Below are positions 12,391 to 24,251 of a DNA stretch of 64,000 nucleotides, in pieces. The DNA is from Rutstroemia sp. NJR-2017a BVV2 (Eukaryota; Ascomycota; Leotiomycetes; Helotiales; Rutstroemiaceae), in contig NJPS01000003.1 of assembly GCA_002946415.1 (NCBI GenBank), forward strand, positions 248,001 to 312,000, in the 5' to 3' direction. A program made the position numbers and the translations under genes. The notes beneath the pieces were generated by a model. The model was not told the origin of the DNA and ran no database searches. It saw nothing but the letters and a program-made list of their open reading frames with translations. Within the stretch, counting starts at the first letter, position 1, and the number at the start of each line of letters is the position of its first letter.

Positions 12391-14625
12391 ATTTTGAAAA
12401 TATCAGAAACGGAAGGATAACAAAATCACCAAGCCGGGATTTCTAGGAGGCATGTTATCGCTATTCCTATTGTGTACCTTGGCAAACCGTTTGTGTGAAG
12501 ATATTGAGGCCATTCGGAAGTAGTCCGTTTGTAAATTGTTTCGACTCTACAATGCGCCAAGATACCATGTTGGACCGGTCCTGGTCGGCGGTGGTATCAA
12601 ACTAGACGTACAGAACAATATAAGCGTCCCGAGAGATTGCATAAGGGTTGTATCAATACGGAATAAGGGCTCTTGTAGGGCTGGAATATCTATATCGTTG
12701 ATGCTATCATCAAAAGGTGGAATGTGGGAAGATATATACTGAATCGTCACCCTAGGGACTCGTTCAAGAACCTATTCAGTGGGTGCATTGGAACTTTCTT
12801 GTGGTGGTGGTGGTGGTGGTGGTAAGGTCGTGGACGAAACTACGATATTGCAGAGAACTCCTTTAGGAGGATAACTCGTTTCCATTTATTTTTGAGCAAA
12901 CATTAGGTCAATGCTGAGCACGCAAGTTGACTGATTGACGAATTTGATGTGGGCCAACAACAGCGGGAGTGGCTGACCTCCATGCGCTAGGAATCGCTGG
13001 CCTGCCTCGAGCCTGCCTCCCCCCAGCCCCGTGCAGGATGAATTCGCCGATATGGTTCATCGTGCACGATTGGTTGAGAAGACAGACTACCTTGCAAGGC
13101 TGAGAAAACCTCGAATCCCTCGATAGTATATCAGCCGTACGATGCGCTTTTCCGACTTTAACATCATGTTCCAGATCGAGAGCTCATTGCGCGGAGTGCG
13201 TGTTCATTCAAGAGAGTTAGTTGATTTGTGGTCCGGGACATGAATGGTGTCGACGGACGGCGCGTAAGGTGACGAAGTACTGGTGATTATATCAGGCTTG
13301 CAGCCTCGTGGAGCCATGCAAAGCCTTTACGAACAAAATAGTGCGAATCCTTCCCTCGTTGACCGAGAAGAAAATGATTTCCCTTCTGGTGGCCGCCAAG
13401 GCATGACTGCCTGGTGGTAACGGTGCATCAACTCAGGGACAACACGGTACTGGAGATGCTGGAAACGCCGACATAGCACTCCAGGTGTCCGAGACAGGTA
13501 AGCAGGTTCGATATACTCGGTACGTAACAGCTAACAAGCTCCATGGCGAATCACCAATTCGATTTGCGCCACTCATCAGCATATACAACAGGCGTGCCAT
13601 TGAAATCAAGCTCTTTCTGAGACGGTGCTGTCCCTCTCCAATAGCAAAACGCAATACGAGACCCTCCCGAACAAGCTCACCCCACCCCCATCCCCATTCC
13701 CATCCCATCCACCTCGCCCTCTCCCTTATCCCCCACACGCAACTCCTCTCGCCCCCTTTCCCCCTTTCCTTTTCCCCTTCCTCCCCTAAAATCCCACCAC
13801 CAAACCACCTCCTCTTCCATATCCCACATAGCGATATCCTCTGCGCCTCACGCACCAAATTCGAATTCTTCTACAACAGTTTTGGGCCGTACGAACCCCG
13901 AATCCGGTAATTGCACCCACAGAAACCGAAAGGGTCCCGCCAGTTGTACACGATTCTTTGGGCTATTACGATAGTCTCCTGGAGGTGTGCGTGTCTTTTT
14001 GGGGACGGCGAGTGTGGCGGTTGATGTGGTGTACATACACTTGGACGGCTTTGTGTAGCATTGGAGCAGGGGGATCAGGAATGGGGATGTGCATGCATGC
14101 GGAAAGGGAGGTTCCTCGTGATCTAGGGAAATGTGGATGGATGTGGATAGAATTTGCGGGTGGGTGTTATTGACGTTTTAAGATAGCGATTTCTGCAGAG
14201 TGCGTGGTGTGAGCTTCGACCTGGCATAGTTCCGTAGACTGAAGTCATTATTTAGGAACGCCGTAAAGATTAGTAAAAACGGGGTTAGTTAGGGAAGGCT
14301 GACTTATCTGCTATTGCGCAGCATATATACTATTCATCATAGAGCTAGCTGATCTAAAATTATCACATAGCATGGATGGGATGCGCAACAATATATTTTT
14401 TGATTTGCGTGTTGTATTGAGTCAGTTTGTGCTCCTATCCAGACCGATTCCTCGTTTCCGATATTCCCAGATATGGCCGATCTACGGCCATTTCATCTTG
14501 CAAGCAACATCCAAAACTGGGCCAGCCCGAACGCCAATACCTAATCCCTTATGTGTACACCCCCCAGTTGTTCATAGCCTCGTAAAAAGAACCCTTTCCC
14601 CTCTCCTCCAGAACATCATTCCACC
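12391..14625. other. Spacer without a confident gene
   Basis: Holds a (TGG)n microsatellite at 12801-12823 and a long C-rich/pyrimidine-rich tract at about 13670-13830 on +. Opposed ORFs over that tract (13433-13858 on - and 13485-13910 on +) are low-complexity translations of the same tract and are not accepted as genes. Confidence 0.6.
12801..12823. repeat. (TGG)n microsatellite
   Basis: A perfect run of GTGG/TGG trinucleotides about 23 bases long, located between the HET-ANK gene and the P450. Confidence 0.9.
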
Positions 14626-16322
14626 CTACCACCCCTCAACAACTTTCATTCTAACCCTCATCCCCCCAACCGGCTTCGTCGTCACCACCCCTCCCACCTT
14701 CACCTCCTCCTCCTTATTCTCCATCTCCCACTCCAACCCGCCGACCACACCTGCCAACAAACACCTAAACTCACTCATTGCGAAGCCTTTCCCTATACAA
14801 CTCCTCTCTCCATGAAAGAACGTCATGTTCGCATAATTCGACACCGCGCCCCCAGTATTCCATTGGCCCTCCTGAAGCCAGCGCTCTGGCGACCATTCAT
14901 CTGCTTTGGGGCCCCAGAGCTCGGTAGAACGGTTTATGGCGAGAGGAGAGATGAGTATGCGGGTACCGAGAGGGACAGGGAGGGCGATAGAGGAGTTTTG
15001 GAGAGAGATAGAGGTTGGGCGTGTAGAGGTGCGGACGGAGAGGGGGACGGTGGGGTAGAGACGAAGGGTTTCTTGTGTGGTGGCATTGAGGAGGGGGAGG
15101 GAATCGATGATTGTGTGGTCTGGTTGGGGCGAATATGGATCTCTGGGGGACGGGATGGCGGCATGAATTTCTTCCCTTAGTTTAGCTTGCCATTCTGGAT
15201 GGATAGCGAGGAGGTAGATAGCCCATGTGAGAGCTGAAGAGGTCGTTTCATGTCCAGCTGCTAAGAAGGTAAGGAGTTGATCGACAAGATCTTCATCGCT
15301 GAAATCGTTGGATCGGACGAGGATACTAAGAATATCCATTCCATCGGCAGTCTTCCCTTCTCGGACTGCTTGGCGCTTCTCTTGGATGACCTCGAGGCAG
15401 AAGTTGCGCAAGTTGCCTGTAGTCTCGGCGATGATGCGACTGTATCGGATAGGCAATTTCTGGATGAGATCCTGCGGGCCGAAAATATTGGCTGCAAAAT
15501 AGAGACCTTTTCCAATGGTTGGCTCGAGGAGTTCGTTATAATCTCGTACCAATGGGTCGTCTGGATTTCGGAGGGCGCCGAAATCTCTTCCCATAGCTGC
15601 CATACCGATGACATCAAGGGTAACTCTCGTAGCCCAGTCATTGAATTCGACGCAGGCCTCGTTTTGCTTCTCAACGGTGCTGGTCTCCGTAATCTCTTGT
15701 GATATCCCTTGGACAAGACCTAAAGCTTTGCTCCAAAAGACTGGATAAAGTTCCCGGATGTTTTTGACTTGGAAGGCGGGCAGTAGATGCTTGCGTTGGA
15801 ATTTATGGAGGGATCCTTCTGACATGATCGGTCCTTCTCCCAAGATCAGCGTAAGAAACTTGCGAACGCCATAAGGTTTCTCAAAGTCATAGGAATTATC
15901 TGATAGAATCGTCTTCAAAACTTGTGGAGAAGTTGGAACAAGTCTTTCGATGTTACCGAACGATCGAAGTCGTAGTAGGCCATCATTCGGAATGCTGTGG
16001 ACAAAAGTAGCGATCTCAGCGGACAGAGGCTTAGTGAATTGCGCTGAGGCATTTCCCCAGATGAAGTTGTAATTCTGTGATCTCATCAGTATCTGCAATG
16101 AAGTATGTGCCGGGCTGTACTCACTATTGGTCCTGGTAGATTGCGAAGAGGGCTGAAGAAGAAGGGGTAGATGAACATTCGCCATAACCAGAATAGAGAG
16201 ACATCAACAACTAGAAAACGTAACACTGTTCTTGAAACACGATCTGTCGTCAAATATTGAGGGAATGTGTAAACCAAAGCTGCCGCAAGAGCCGTAGAGG
16301 CTATCCATTCTGTTGTACCCAT
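14626..16322 (-). CDS. Cytochrome P450 monooxygenase, membrane-anchored
   Basis: Haem-thiolate monooxygenase of about 548 residues. Exon 1 is 16322-16125 and exon 2 is 16074-14626; the 50 bp intron (GTGAGT...CACAG) restores the proline-rich hinge NLPGPI before NYNFIWGN. The N-terminus starting MGTTEWIAST has a hydrophobic ER-anchor region, including a second hydrophobic stretch near VDVSLFWLWRMFIYPFFF. P450 hallmarks are the I-helix oxygen-binding motif AAGHETTS, the K-helix ETLR and the haem-binding loop FFHGERSCIG with its cysteine ligand. The frame is open further upstream to 16391 but only through a GTG codon, so the ATG at 16322 is preferred. The sequence looks like the CYP4/CYP52-related fungal group, but family and substrate cannot be assigned. 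It stands alone with no biosynthetic cluster around it. Confidence 0.93.
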
Positions 16323-17284
16323 AGTTGCAGTATGTTTGATAGTGCGAGAGAGCCTCAAGATAAGCCTGTGAAAGAAAGGAACGAAGTGCACATCAAAGAA
16401 AGGGCAGCCTTAAACGTCTTATAGCCAACCCTAAGTTGCTCTGACGTACAACCAATTCTTCAAATAGGATCCAATGTTTGCCATCGTCCATTCTGTTGCC
16501 GTACTCGTACTGCCACAACTTAGAACCTACGCTCGGTATCACATGCAGCTAACTAAGCTATGACATTTATCCCAAAGCCCCCCAAAGAGCGCTCAGAGGT
16601 TGTTGCGAAAACTTGAAACGGCAAGTTAGTGGCAAAATCGCATGGGACGCGTTTCTTCCGAGTCCTTGCGAGCCAGTGAGATTCCATGCGAGCACTTTTC
16701 ACCAAGCGTGCTCCCGGCATACAGTAGCAGCGGAGATGGTGGGGTAGGAAGATTCTGGGATGAAAGCACGCTCACTGGAGAATGATGCTGTCAAATAAGA
16801 ATTTGAGATTTGTGGGTGGCGCACGCTGGTAGCTGGGAGTGGTAAATGACTAAGCTAGATATATTTTGTAGACGCGATTCTAGATGAACTACAACCCAGA
16901 CGAGGAGAGAATCCTCCGGAATGGTTGAAAGAAGTGCCACAGGGAGGTTGACCTGTAGACCGATGCTCTCGTGGAGCAGCTTACGTTGCTAAAATGTATA
17001 TGAATTGCAAATAGTGTCTTGAATTACAAGGTAACATATGCTCAATTAACTCCACCAGGAATGCCAACCATCCATCTACTACTCCTCACTACTGAAAGAC
17101 GCCTCTCACTCCATCAACAAAAAGTCTTAGAAAACATCCACACTGGGCAGCGAATCGCCATGGTATGAGCTTGGGAAATGAAGCTGTCGGACGTCGCAAA
17201 GTTACCTCTCCATCGAATCAATGGCGGATGCCACATGCCTGGGTGAATGAATGAGTGTGTGCATTTGCAGTCGGTCTTCCTCAT
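16323..17284. other. Spacer upstream of the P450
   Basis: Contains the P450 promoter (on -) and the 3' region of the RNA-binding protein gene. No ORF, tRNA or repeat is recognisable. Confidence 0.6.
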
Positions 17285-18394
17285 TCAACCCAGAACCTTC
17301 AGACCACCTTTAGTCTTATTTCCTGCTTTCTGTATTCCTGCTCCAGTCTTATCCTTGTTGTTGGACCCTCCATCATTTCTACCGCCTTTGCCCTTGTTCT
17401 TATTCCCCTTTCCATGCTTGTTGTCCTTCGGTGTGACAGCCTTGATCTCCGTCGTACTGCGTCTGAGTAGAACCGGATGACTGCCGATGTATTTACCCTG
17501 CATTTCTCTAGCAGCCTGGAAGAAATCGTCTCCATCACTGAAACTCACAAAACCATATCCTTTGCTCTTCGTAGTCCGCTTATCGCGGATGACTCGAGCC
17601 TTTTGAAGTGAGGGCCAACGTGAGAAAGCCTTGTGTAAGGATTCATCAGTGACCTCACCTGCGAGATTACCAACGAACAGACGAAAATGAGCAGGATCCC
17701 ATTCAAGAAGAGAAGAATCTGTCCACTGCGTACCGCCACCTGTCCTTACAACCGTCTTCTGGTTCGTCTTCGAGTCCGATACAATTGCGGCTACGCCGGT
17801 ATCATTGTGCGCAGCATTGGTAATTGCCTGTGAGGTCATATTAGGTCCAGCATCTGGCCTTCCCAGTGGTGTCGCATTGGCATTCGATGCAGATGATGAA
17901 CCTTCTCCCGTGTTTGGATATTTTCGTACCGCTCCGGTATAGCCATTCGTTGGCGCGTTCGCATCCTTTGCACCATAACTATACGCGCTCTGCCATTGTG
18001 CGATTTGCGCTGCCATTTCGGGATCTTCATCGAACCCTCCCATGCCGCGACCTGCACCTGCTGTCGGGGGCGCGAACGGATTTCGAATCTGTGGTACAGC
18101 GCCATATGCAGAATCTGGTTGAGGAGTCGCGGCATAGGGATTGTACGATGGCGTTTGCTGGTATGCAGAGGCTTGTTGGTAGGGTTGGGTGTTGGTTTGA
18201 GGTGGAGCAGCTATCGATCGAGGGGCGAAGCCTGTGAAGCCGCCATACGATGCAGGGCGGGAGGCAGCATTGGTAGCATTGTTGAAGGCAGGCTTGAAAC
18301 CCGCGGCTGGAAGGGAAGAGGGTGGCGGTCGCGCGGGTAAAGAAGGATGTTGGGATGGAGTAGATTTAAGACCTGGTGGCGGCGGATACGACAT
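17285..18394 (-). CDS. RBM42-like RNA-binding protein (single RRM)
   Basis: Single-exon gene for a 369-residue protein. The first ~230 residues are Pro/Ala/Gln/Tyr-rich and disordered. One RRM occupies roughly residues 235-316, beginning LLEWDPAHFRLFVGNLAGE and containing the RNP1-type octamer KGYGFVSF. The tail is a Lys/Gly/Asn-rich basic stretch. The order of a long disordered N-terminus, the EWDP-F-LFVGNL entry, the RDKRTTKSKGYGFVSF core and LLRRS is the pattern of RBM42, a spliceosome- and stress-granule-associated protein in animals. Its role in fungi is inferred from the family. It is divergent from the 6-phosphogluconate dehydrogenase gene, sharing a 1.76 kb upstream region. Confidence 0.88.
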   Translation of the reverse strand: MSYPPPPGLKSTPSQHPSLPARPPPSSLPAAGFKPAFNNATNAASRPASYGGFTGFAPRSIAAPPQTNTQPYQQASAYQQTPSYNPYAATPQPDSAYGAVPQIRNPFAPPTAGAGRGMGGFDEDPEMAAQIAQWQSAYSYGAKDANAPTNGYTGAVRKYPNTGEGSSSASNANATPLGRPDAGPNMTSQAITNAAHNDTGVAAIVSDSKTNQKTVVRTGGGTQWTDSSLLEWDPAHFRLFVGNLAGEVTDESLHKAFSRWPSLQKARVIRDKRTTKSKGYGFVSFSDGDDFFQAAREMQGKYIGSHPVLLRRSTTEIKAVTPKDNKHGKGNKNKGKGGRNDGGSNNKDKTGAGIQKAGNKTKGGLKVLG

Positions 18395-19070
18395 GATGAA
18401 TTGCTGTACGTTTGAATCTCTTTGATGAGTGTTAGACGTACCTTTGCGCCTCCTACTTGACGCAGTGGTTGATCAAACTTCAAGCAGAACTTTAGAGCTT
18501 CTAATCGTGAGCTGTATCGATGCAGATATTGTATTGCACAGGCGCGACGGTGGTCTGTATGCCGAATGACGTGGTGTTGCAGCGAAAGCGCGATAGTAAT
18601 AGAGTCGTGCACTTGTGGTGACGATGCTGTCGTCAATTGCATGGGCAACAAAAGTTCAATAAATTACGAATCATGTGACCAGCGAATTTTTGGGCTTTGT
18701 ATTTAAGGCCTGAGGTTTACAGCGGTCTCAGGCACTTCCATCGCTGAGTGTACCGTTTCGGGCCGATCGGTTCCAGATTTTGTGATTGGTGCATTTATGC
18801 GGTGGCTGCTGAATTTGGTGGGGTCAATTTTTCTGCTTGTTGCTTGTGACCTCCACTCTGCTCCGTTTGCACTATCTACTTTAGAGTACCAAGTAAGAAA
18901 GTATGTCATCGTTGTGGTGGGGGCATGAGGCATAAAAGGACTTGTGGTTTTCCTCGCAGAATGCACCGGAGAAACATTGCAGAGACTTAGCTGGCGGGAC
19001 AAACATAAAGCAACGTTGAATATGAAGGGGAAAGAAAAAGCAACGCAAGACGTTCCAAGTTGTTAATGTA

Positions 19071-19086
19071 TACTTCGTACGAAGTA
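19071..19086. promoter_or_regulatory. Perfect palindrome TACTTCGTACGAAGTA
   Basis: A 16-base perfect inverted repeat in the divergent promoter region. Its left half, TACTTCGTAC, recurs at 52424-52433 and 62165-62174, both intergenic. It could be a dimeric transcription-factor site; no factor can be named. Confidence 0.4.
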
Positions 19087-19924
19087 ATGTCTGGCTGAGC
19101 ATTTCGTCCGTTTGGAATTTGGAGCGGTGGACCCCACTCCTTCATGCATCCACTCTCCGAGTCTCATCACTGTGTTACGGAAGAACTGGAAACATGTACG
19201 GGTGTGAGGGCCTTGCAACGCTATGGGAGTCCCGGAGTATAACAGATACCAACCCGCCAGCACCAGAAGTAGATGGGGGCACTTCCTTCATTCTTCCGAT
19301 ATACGCGAAATGCTGATATCGGCAGCAGGAGACGCATAGATAGATTAAAGGAGTCCTCGAGCAGCAGCCTTTGTGTCCGAGATCCTGGAGGGTGAGTAAT
19401 GAATAATCATCAAGCGTCGTTGGAGGAAAGGCTGGATGTACGATGTCCCATGCTCTGTACTCGATGGGCTACTAATCTCAATATAGCCTCATCCGACTAC
19501 CTACTTGGGTAGTAGTCGGAGGATTGGGAGAGGATGAGGGGTTGGAGGGGTAATTCCTCGGCCAATCAACTGGCCAGCAAGTCAGACCTAGGCACAAATG
19601 TACACATATATACGCAGTCCATGTCTTATCACTTGTAGGCAGCTTATTTAAATTCATTTATTATTATTATTCTTTGCCCAACCCGCATCAACCCAAAAGC
19701 GTATCATTGGCGTCCGTCTCGAGTTTCAATTGGACGACGATCTGACGTCAAAGCATTGCCTGTAGGCTGCTCGTATGAATGGGAAAGCGATGAAATCGGA
19801 CATGGCAGAAAAGAATAGCGCCGCTTTGGAAGTGAGTGAACTCCTCTATGCCCCTCCCCGACATGGCCGGCCCATCGCCCAACCATTTGTTCCGTACCTG
19901 CTAGGTTGTAGCAGCAAGCATCCT

Positions 19925-19970
19925 TACTCACCCACCACTCACCCACCACTCACCCACCACCACCCACCGC
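19925..19970. repeat. 10-bp minisatellite CTCACCCACC
   Basis: About four imperfect head-to-tail units of ACTCACCCACC lie upstream of the gnd1 leader. It is C-rich on + and may act as a pyrimidine-tract promoter element. Confidence 0.8.
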
Positions 19971-20157
19971 ATCACACCTTGCGCTTGTTACGCTTGCACT
20001 GGCCCTTGGCAGTTCTTTCTTTACTTCCATCTCTTCCGAAACTACAAAACAATCCTCCTCCCAAACCTCCCTCTTCTCCAACTTCCTCTCAACAATCATT
20101 GAAAACCATTAGGATAAATTCAATCAACGTCTGATTCATCTACAACATCATTTCAAG

Positions 20158-21997
20158 ATGAGTCAACCAACGTGAGTTCCGCATTCCCTTTTTACTTCCA
20201 TCCCAGCCGAGAATCACCAAATGCTTTTCCCCTCCATGTTGTCATCCCACTTCAGAGCAGGAATGAAGAAAATACCCCGCCATCACCACGACGTCCGTTG
20301 AAAATTCTCTGCGACAACACAGAAACTCAGAAAGATGCCATGACCCCACACTGACTGAATGACAGCGGAGATTTCGGACTGATCGGTCTGGCCGTTATGG
20401 GTCAAAATTTGATCCTTAACGCTGCCGACCATGGATTCAACGTTATCGCTTTCAACCGTACCGTCGCAAAGGTTGACAACTTCCTCGCCAACGAGGCTAA
20501 AGGTATGACAAAACCCCATGTTCAATTGTGCCAAAAACGGAGTTACGGAGTCTAATCGTCAATTCACTTTGCAGGCAAATCCATTGAGGGTGCTCACTCA
20601 ATTGAAGAATTCGTCAGCAAGCTGAAGAAACCCCGCCGTATCATGCTTTTGGTTATGGCTGGTAAGCCAGTTGACGACTTCATCGAGACTCTCCTACCCC
20701 ACGTCGAGAAGGGTGACATCATCATCGACGGTGGTAACTCACATTTCCCCGACACCAACCGACGAACAAAATATTTGTCTTCCAAGGGTATCCGATTCGT
20801 CGGTACTGGTGTTTCCGGTGGTGAGGAGGGTGCCAGATACGGTCCTTCTTTGATGCCTGGTGGAAACGAAGAGGCTTGGCCATACATCAAGGATGTTTTC
20901 CAAAGCATTGCTGCCAAATCTGACGGTGAGGCATGCTGTGAATGGGTCGGTGACGAGGGTGCTGGTCACTACGTCAAGATGGTACACAACGGTATCGAGT
21001 ATGGTGACATGCAACTCATTTGCGAAGTAAGATAACCAAATACACCTTTACGACACTCTCTAATCGTTTCAGGCCTACGATATCATGAAGCGCGGTCTTG
21101 GTATGCAAGATAAGGAAATCGGTGATGTCCTCACCAAGTGGAACAAAGGTGTTTTGGATTCCTTCTTGATCGAAATTACCCGCGACATCATGTACTTCAA
21201 CGATGACGACGGAACCCCACTTCTCGAGAAGATTCTCGACTCCGCTGGACAAAAGGGTACCGGAAAGTGGACTGCTATCAACGCTCTTGACCTCGGAATG
21301 CCAGTTACCTTGATTGCCGAAGCCGTCCTTTCCCGTTGTCTCTCATCTCTCAAGGGTGAGCGTACTCGTGCTTCCGAGCGCCTCCATTTCGTTGGAAGAA
21401 CCAACAAGTTCGAGGGTGACAAGGAACAATTCCTTGACGACTTGGAGCAGGCTTTGTATGCATCAAAGATTATCTCATACGCACAAGGTTTCATGCTTAT
21501 GCAAGAGGTATGGATACCCCGATACTTGATTACATACACATACTGATTGTTTTTAGGCTGCCAAGGAGTTCAAGTGGAAGCTTAACAAGCCATCCATTGC
21601 CCTGATGTGGCGCGGTGGTTGCATTATCAGATCTGTTTTCCTCAAGGACATCACCTCTGCTTACCGTGCTGATGACAACTTGGAGAACTTGTTGTTCAGC
21701 GATTTCTTCAACAAGGCTATCCACGAAGCCCAACCCGGATGGAGAGATGTTGTTTCCAAGGCTGCTCTTATGGGTATTCCGACACCAGCATTCAACACTG
21801 CCTTGTCATGGTTCGATGGATACCGTACCAAGGACCTCCCAGCCAATCTTCTCCAAGCTCAGAGAGATTACTTCGGTGCTCACACTTTCAGAATCAAGCC
21901 AGAGCACGCATCAGAGAAATACCCCGAAGGAAAGGATATCCACGTCAACTGGACTGGACGTGGTGGAAATGTTTCTGCATCCACTTACCAAGCATAA
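20158..21997 (+). CDS. gnd1: 6-phosphogluconate dehydrogenase, decarboxylating
   Basis: NADP-dependent oxidative decarboxylation of 6-phosphogluconate to ribulose 5-phosphate in the cytosolic pentose phosphate pathway. Five exons: 20158-20171, 20366-20502, 20575-21026, 21073-21507 and 21557-21997, giving 492 residues, the normal length. The first exon encodes only MSQP and part of Thr, so the start depends on a 194 bp first intron (GTGAGT...GACAG). The nucleotide-binding fold begins [18 protein letters not shown]. The substrate-binding block [16 protein letters not shown] and the catalytic-helix region [17 protein letters not shown] are intact. [13 protein letters not shown] and the C-terminal [10 protein letters not shown] region are also present, ending SASTYQA. 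Splicing keeps frame throughout, so the gene appears fully functional. The long upstream region is shared with RBM42. Confidence 0.97.
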
Positions 21998-22791
21998 AGT
22001 GGAAGTGTTGATAATGTGTTGAAAGGAACTCGGGCCTAAAATTGATTTGGGAATTGTATTTAGATTGCGTATACAATGAATGAAACGGCATGTGATTGAT
22101 ACTGAGCCTCTCAAGTCCCGATAACGTGATTTTCCAAGCAAGTGATCCATCAACTGTAGGCATACAACATCGAGGTTGCACTAAGACCAGCGTAGTGCGA
22201 TTGCATAAGATGAATAATTATTTGATTAGCTACAGCTGTGCCATTTGAGTATCAGGTGGCGATAAGTCCATTCACACTTGTTGTGGGCTAAACGAATGTA
22301 CAGCTCAGGAGTCGAGTGAATGTGAGAGGGTAAGCCTTCGCTGGCCGAACACAAACACCTAGATGACTCTACCACTTCTTCAATAAGTCTTGTACAGATT
22401 CATGAGATCCTATTCAAATCATGTAATTAAAGACTCAGAGAGTACTTGGGAAGTGATGGTGCTGGGTACCGCTTTAGGTTTTTGCTCTGTTGACTTTAAT
22501 TTCACGATATGATTCACTTTCAGGCTGGTTCACTTTGCATTTACAATAGCTCAATTAAGATTGTCACCAAACGCGTATTTGACTGTCGAACAGTGAATTA
22601 AAGGCAAATTTCAAAGACGCCGTCCTCAGCCTCCCGCTCTTTGAATCCCCTCTCTTCCTCTTCTTTTAAAACTCAGTCCCCAGCACAATTACAACGCAGT
22701 TGCCTTTCCACACCAGCAAACAAATACACACCAGCAAAAAAAGGAACTTCGAAAAACTTTTAACCGTACAATTTTCAAGATATTACCAACT
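21998..22791. other. Spacer between gnd1 and the unknown gene
   Basis: Holds the gnd1 3' region and a C/T-rich, A-rich leader (about 22620-22790) before the next start. No RNA gene or repeat is recognised. Confidence 0.6.
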
Positions 22792-24220
22792 ATGATCCCA
22801 AAAATCGTCCGAAAGGTCGTCGCCGCCACTCTCAACGTTCTTGGTGCAAGAGTTGTCAAGCCTAAGAAGCCGGAGGTGAAAGTCAACGCCCCAGATCGGT
22901 TCCAGAAGCACCTGCTCTTCGAACTGAAGCTGAACCAGCCTGTTTCGCCCATCCCAGTCCTGTGTGAGGACATGATGGAGATTTCTGAATTCTGCTGCTG
23001 GAGAGGAAGAGAGTGCAAGTTCTGCGTCATGGATACTGTGAGTTGCTCACCCTTTGAAATTTATTCCACGTCTCTTGGTCAATTGTCTCCGCACTTTACT
23101 TTCGCATTCACTTGAGGAATTCGTAAAGATAGTAGAGACTGATGATTGAACAGAGCGAGGATTACGAAGGGTTTGGCCAGAGATTGGAATTGGAATTGGA
23201 ATGGGAATTGGAATGGGAAATGAAGAGGATGGAAGATAAAATAAGAATGAACCGTGAATGGAAAATGATGACGGATGAAGTCGACAAGAGATACGCAATC
23301 GCAAAGACATTTTTGATACCACCCAGGCCCTCCGATCCAAACGGTAATGTGCCCCCAATTGTTGCCAGCAACCAGATGCAGCTTGCTCCAACCGTCTCCT
23401 TACCGCCGAGTATTACAATTACCAGCAACCAGGCCCAGCCTGCTCCAATTACGTCCTCATCAATGGACATTGAAACTGCCAGAAACCAGCAGATACAGCC
23501 AGCTCCCATTCCGTCCCCGTCAGCGGGTATTGAGATTCCAGTGGTTTCTAATAATAACCCGGCTGAGCAAACAGCAACGCCTATTGATTCAGAGCTGCTG
23601 TCTTCATCTTTTGGTAGCGCAGCAACAACACAAACTTCAACGAATACGTATGAAACAACCTCGATGATTCTGGAGAGTCACCCATCGTCACCGACATCTT
23701 CGACTCTATCATCACCGCCATCCACACGTGCAGCATCGCCTGTTTCGCCTAGTTCGCCTATTCCGGGCAGGGTGGACGGTGATGATTTGGATCGCGACGA
23801 CGACTACGAATGGATGAACAAGGGGGAGGCATCGTCATCGGCACCATCATCTCCTTCTTCTACTACTTCTTCTGTAGAATTTATCTTAGGAAATAAATCC
23901 TCGTATTCAAATCCAGCATCTTCTTCGTCACATTCATCGTCTGGTCCTTCTTCCGAACCACTGAGAGACGTCGCCTCCGGGGGTTTCCCAAAATACAGGG
24001 ACTCGGAGAAACCACTCTGTGCAGTCACTGATGATGAGTATGTCAGATCTTTCATACCCTTGACTTATACTTGCTTCGAGTTTGAGCTAGAAATTTGCTG
24101 ACACACAATCCAGGTACCAGTATCGACAAGCAAAGTACCAAGCCGATCTAAAGACATGGACTAGTCAGACTGAGAACGAAGAGAATCTGGACCCAGCATC
24201 TACGCTGTATCCTAATACCC

Positions 24221-24251
<31 letters not shown>

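Larger units (their letters stand above)
18395..20157. promoter_or_regulatory. Shared divergent intergenic region of RBM42 and gnd1
   Basis: The 1.76 kb between two divergent starts must hold both promoters. Visible items are a perfect 16-bp palindrome at 19071-19086, a TATTTAAATTC-type A/T block near 19647, a CTCACCCACCA minisatellite at 19925-19970 and a C/T-rich leader just before the gnd1 start. No gene is apparent. Confidence 0.55.

Noticed and set aside
13433..13910. Two opposed 141-codon ORFs
   Set aside because: Both are low-complexity translations of the same pyrimidine tract (Pro/Ser-rich one way, Gly/Glu/Arg/Trp-rich the other).
14812..15180. 122-codon ORF on + opposite the P450
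   Set aside because: Antisense shadow of the P450 coding exon, which has clear catalytic motifs.
16322..16391. Upstream extension of the P450 N-terminus
   Set aside because: The longer frame begins with GTG, not ATG; the ATG at 16322 gives a normal membrane anchor.
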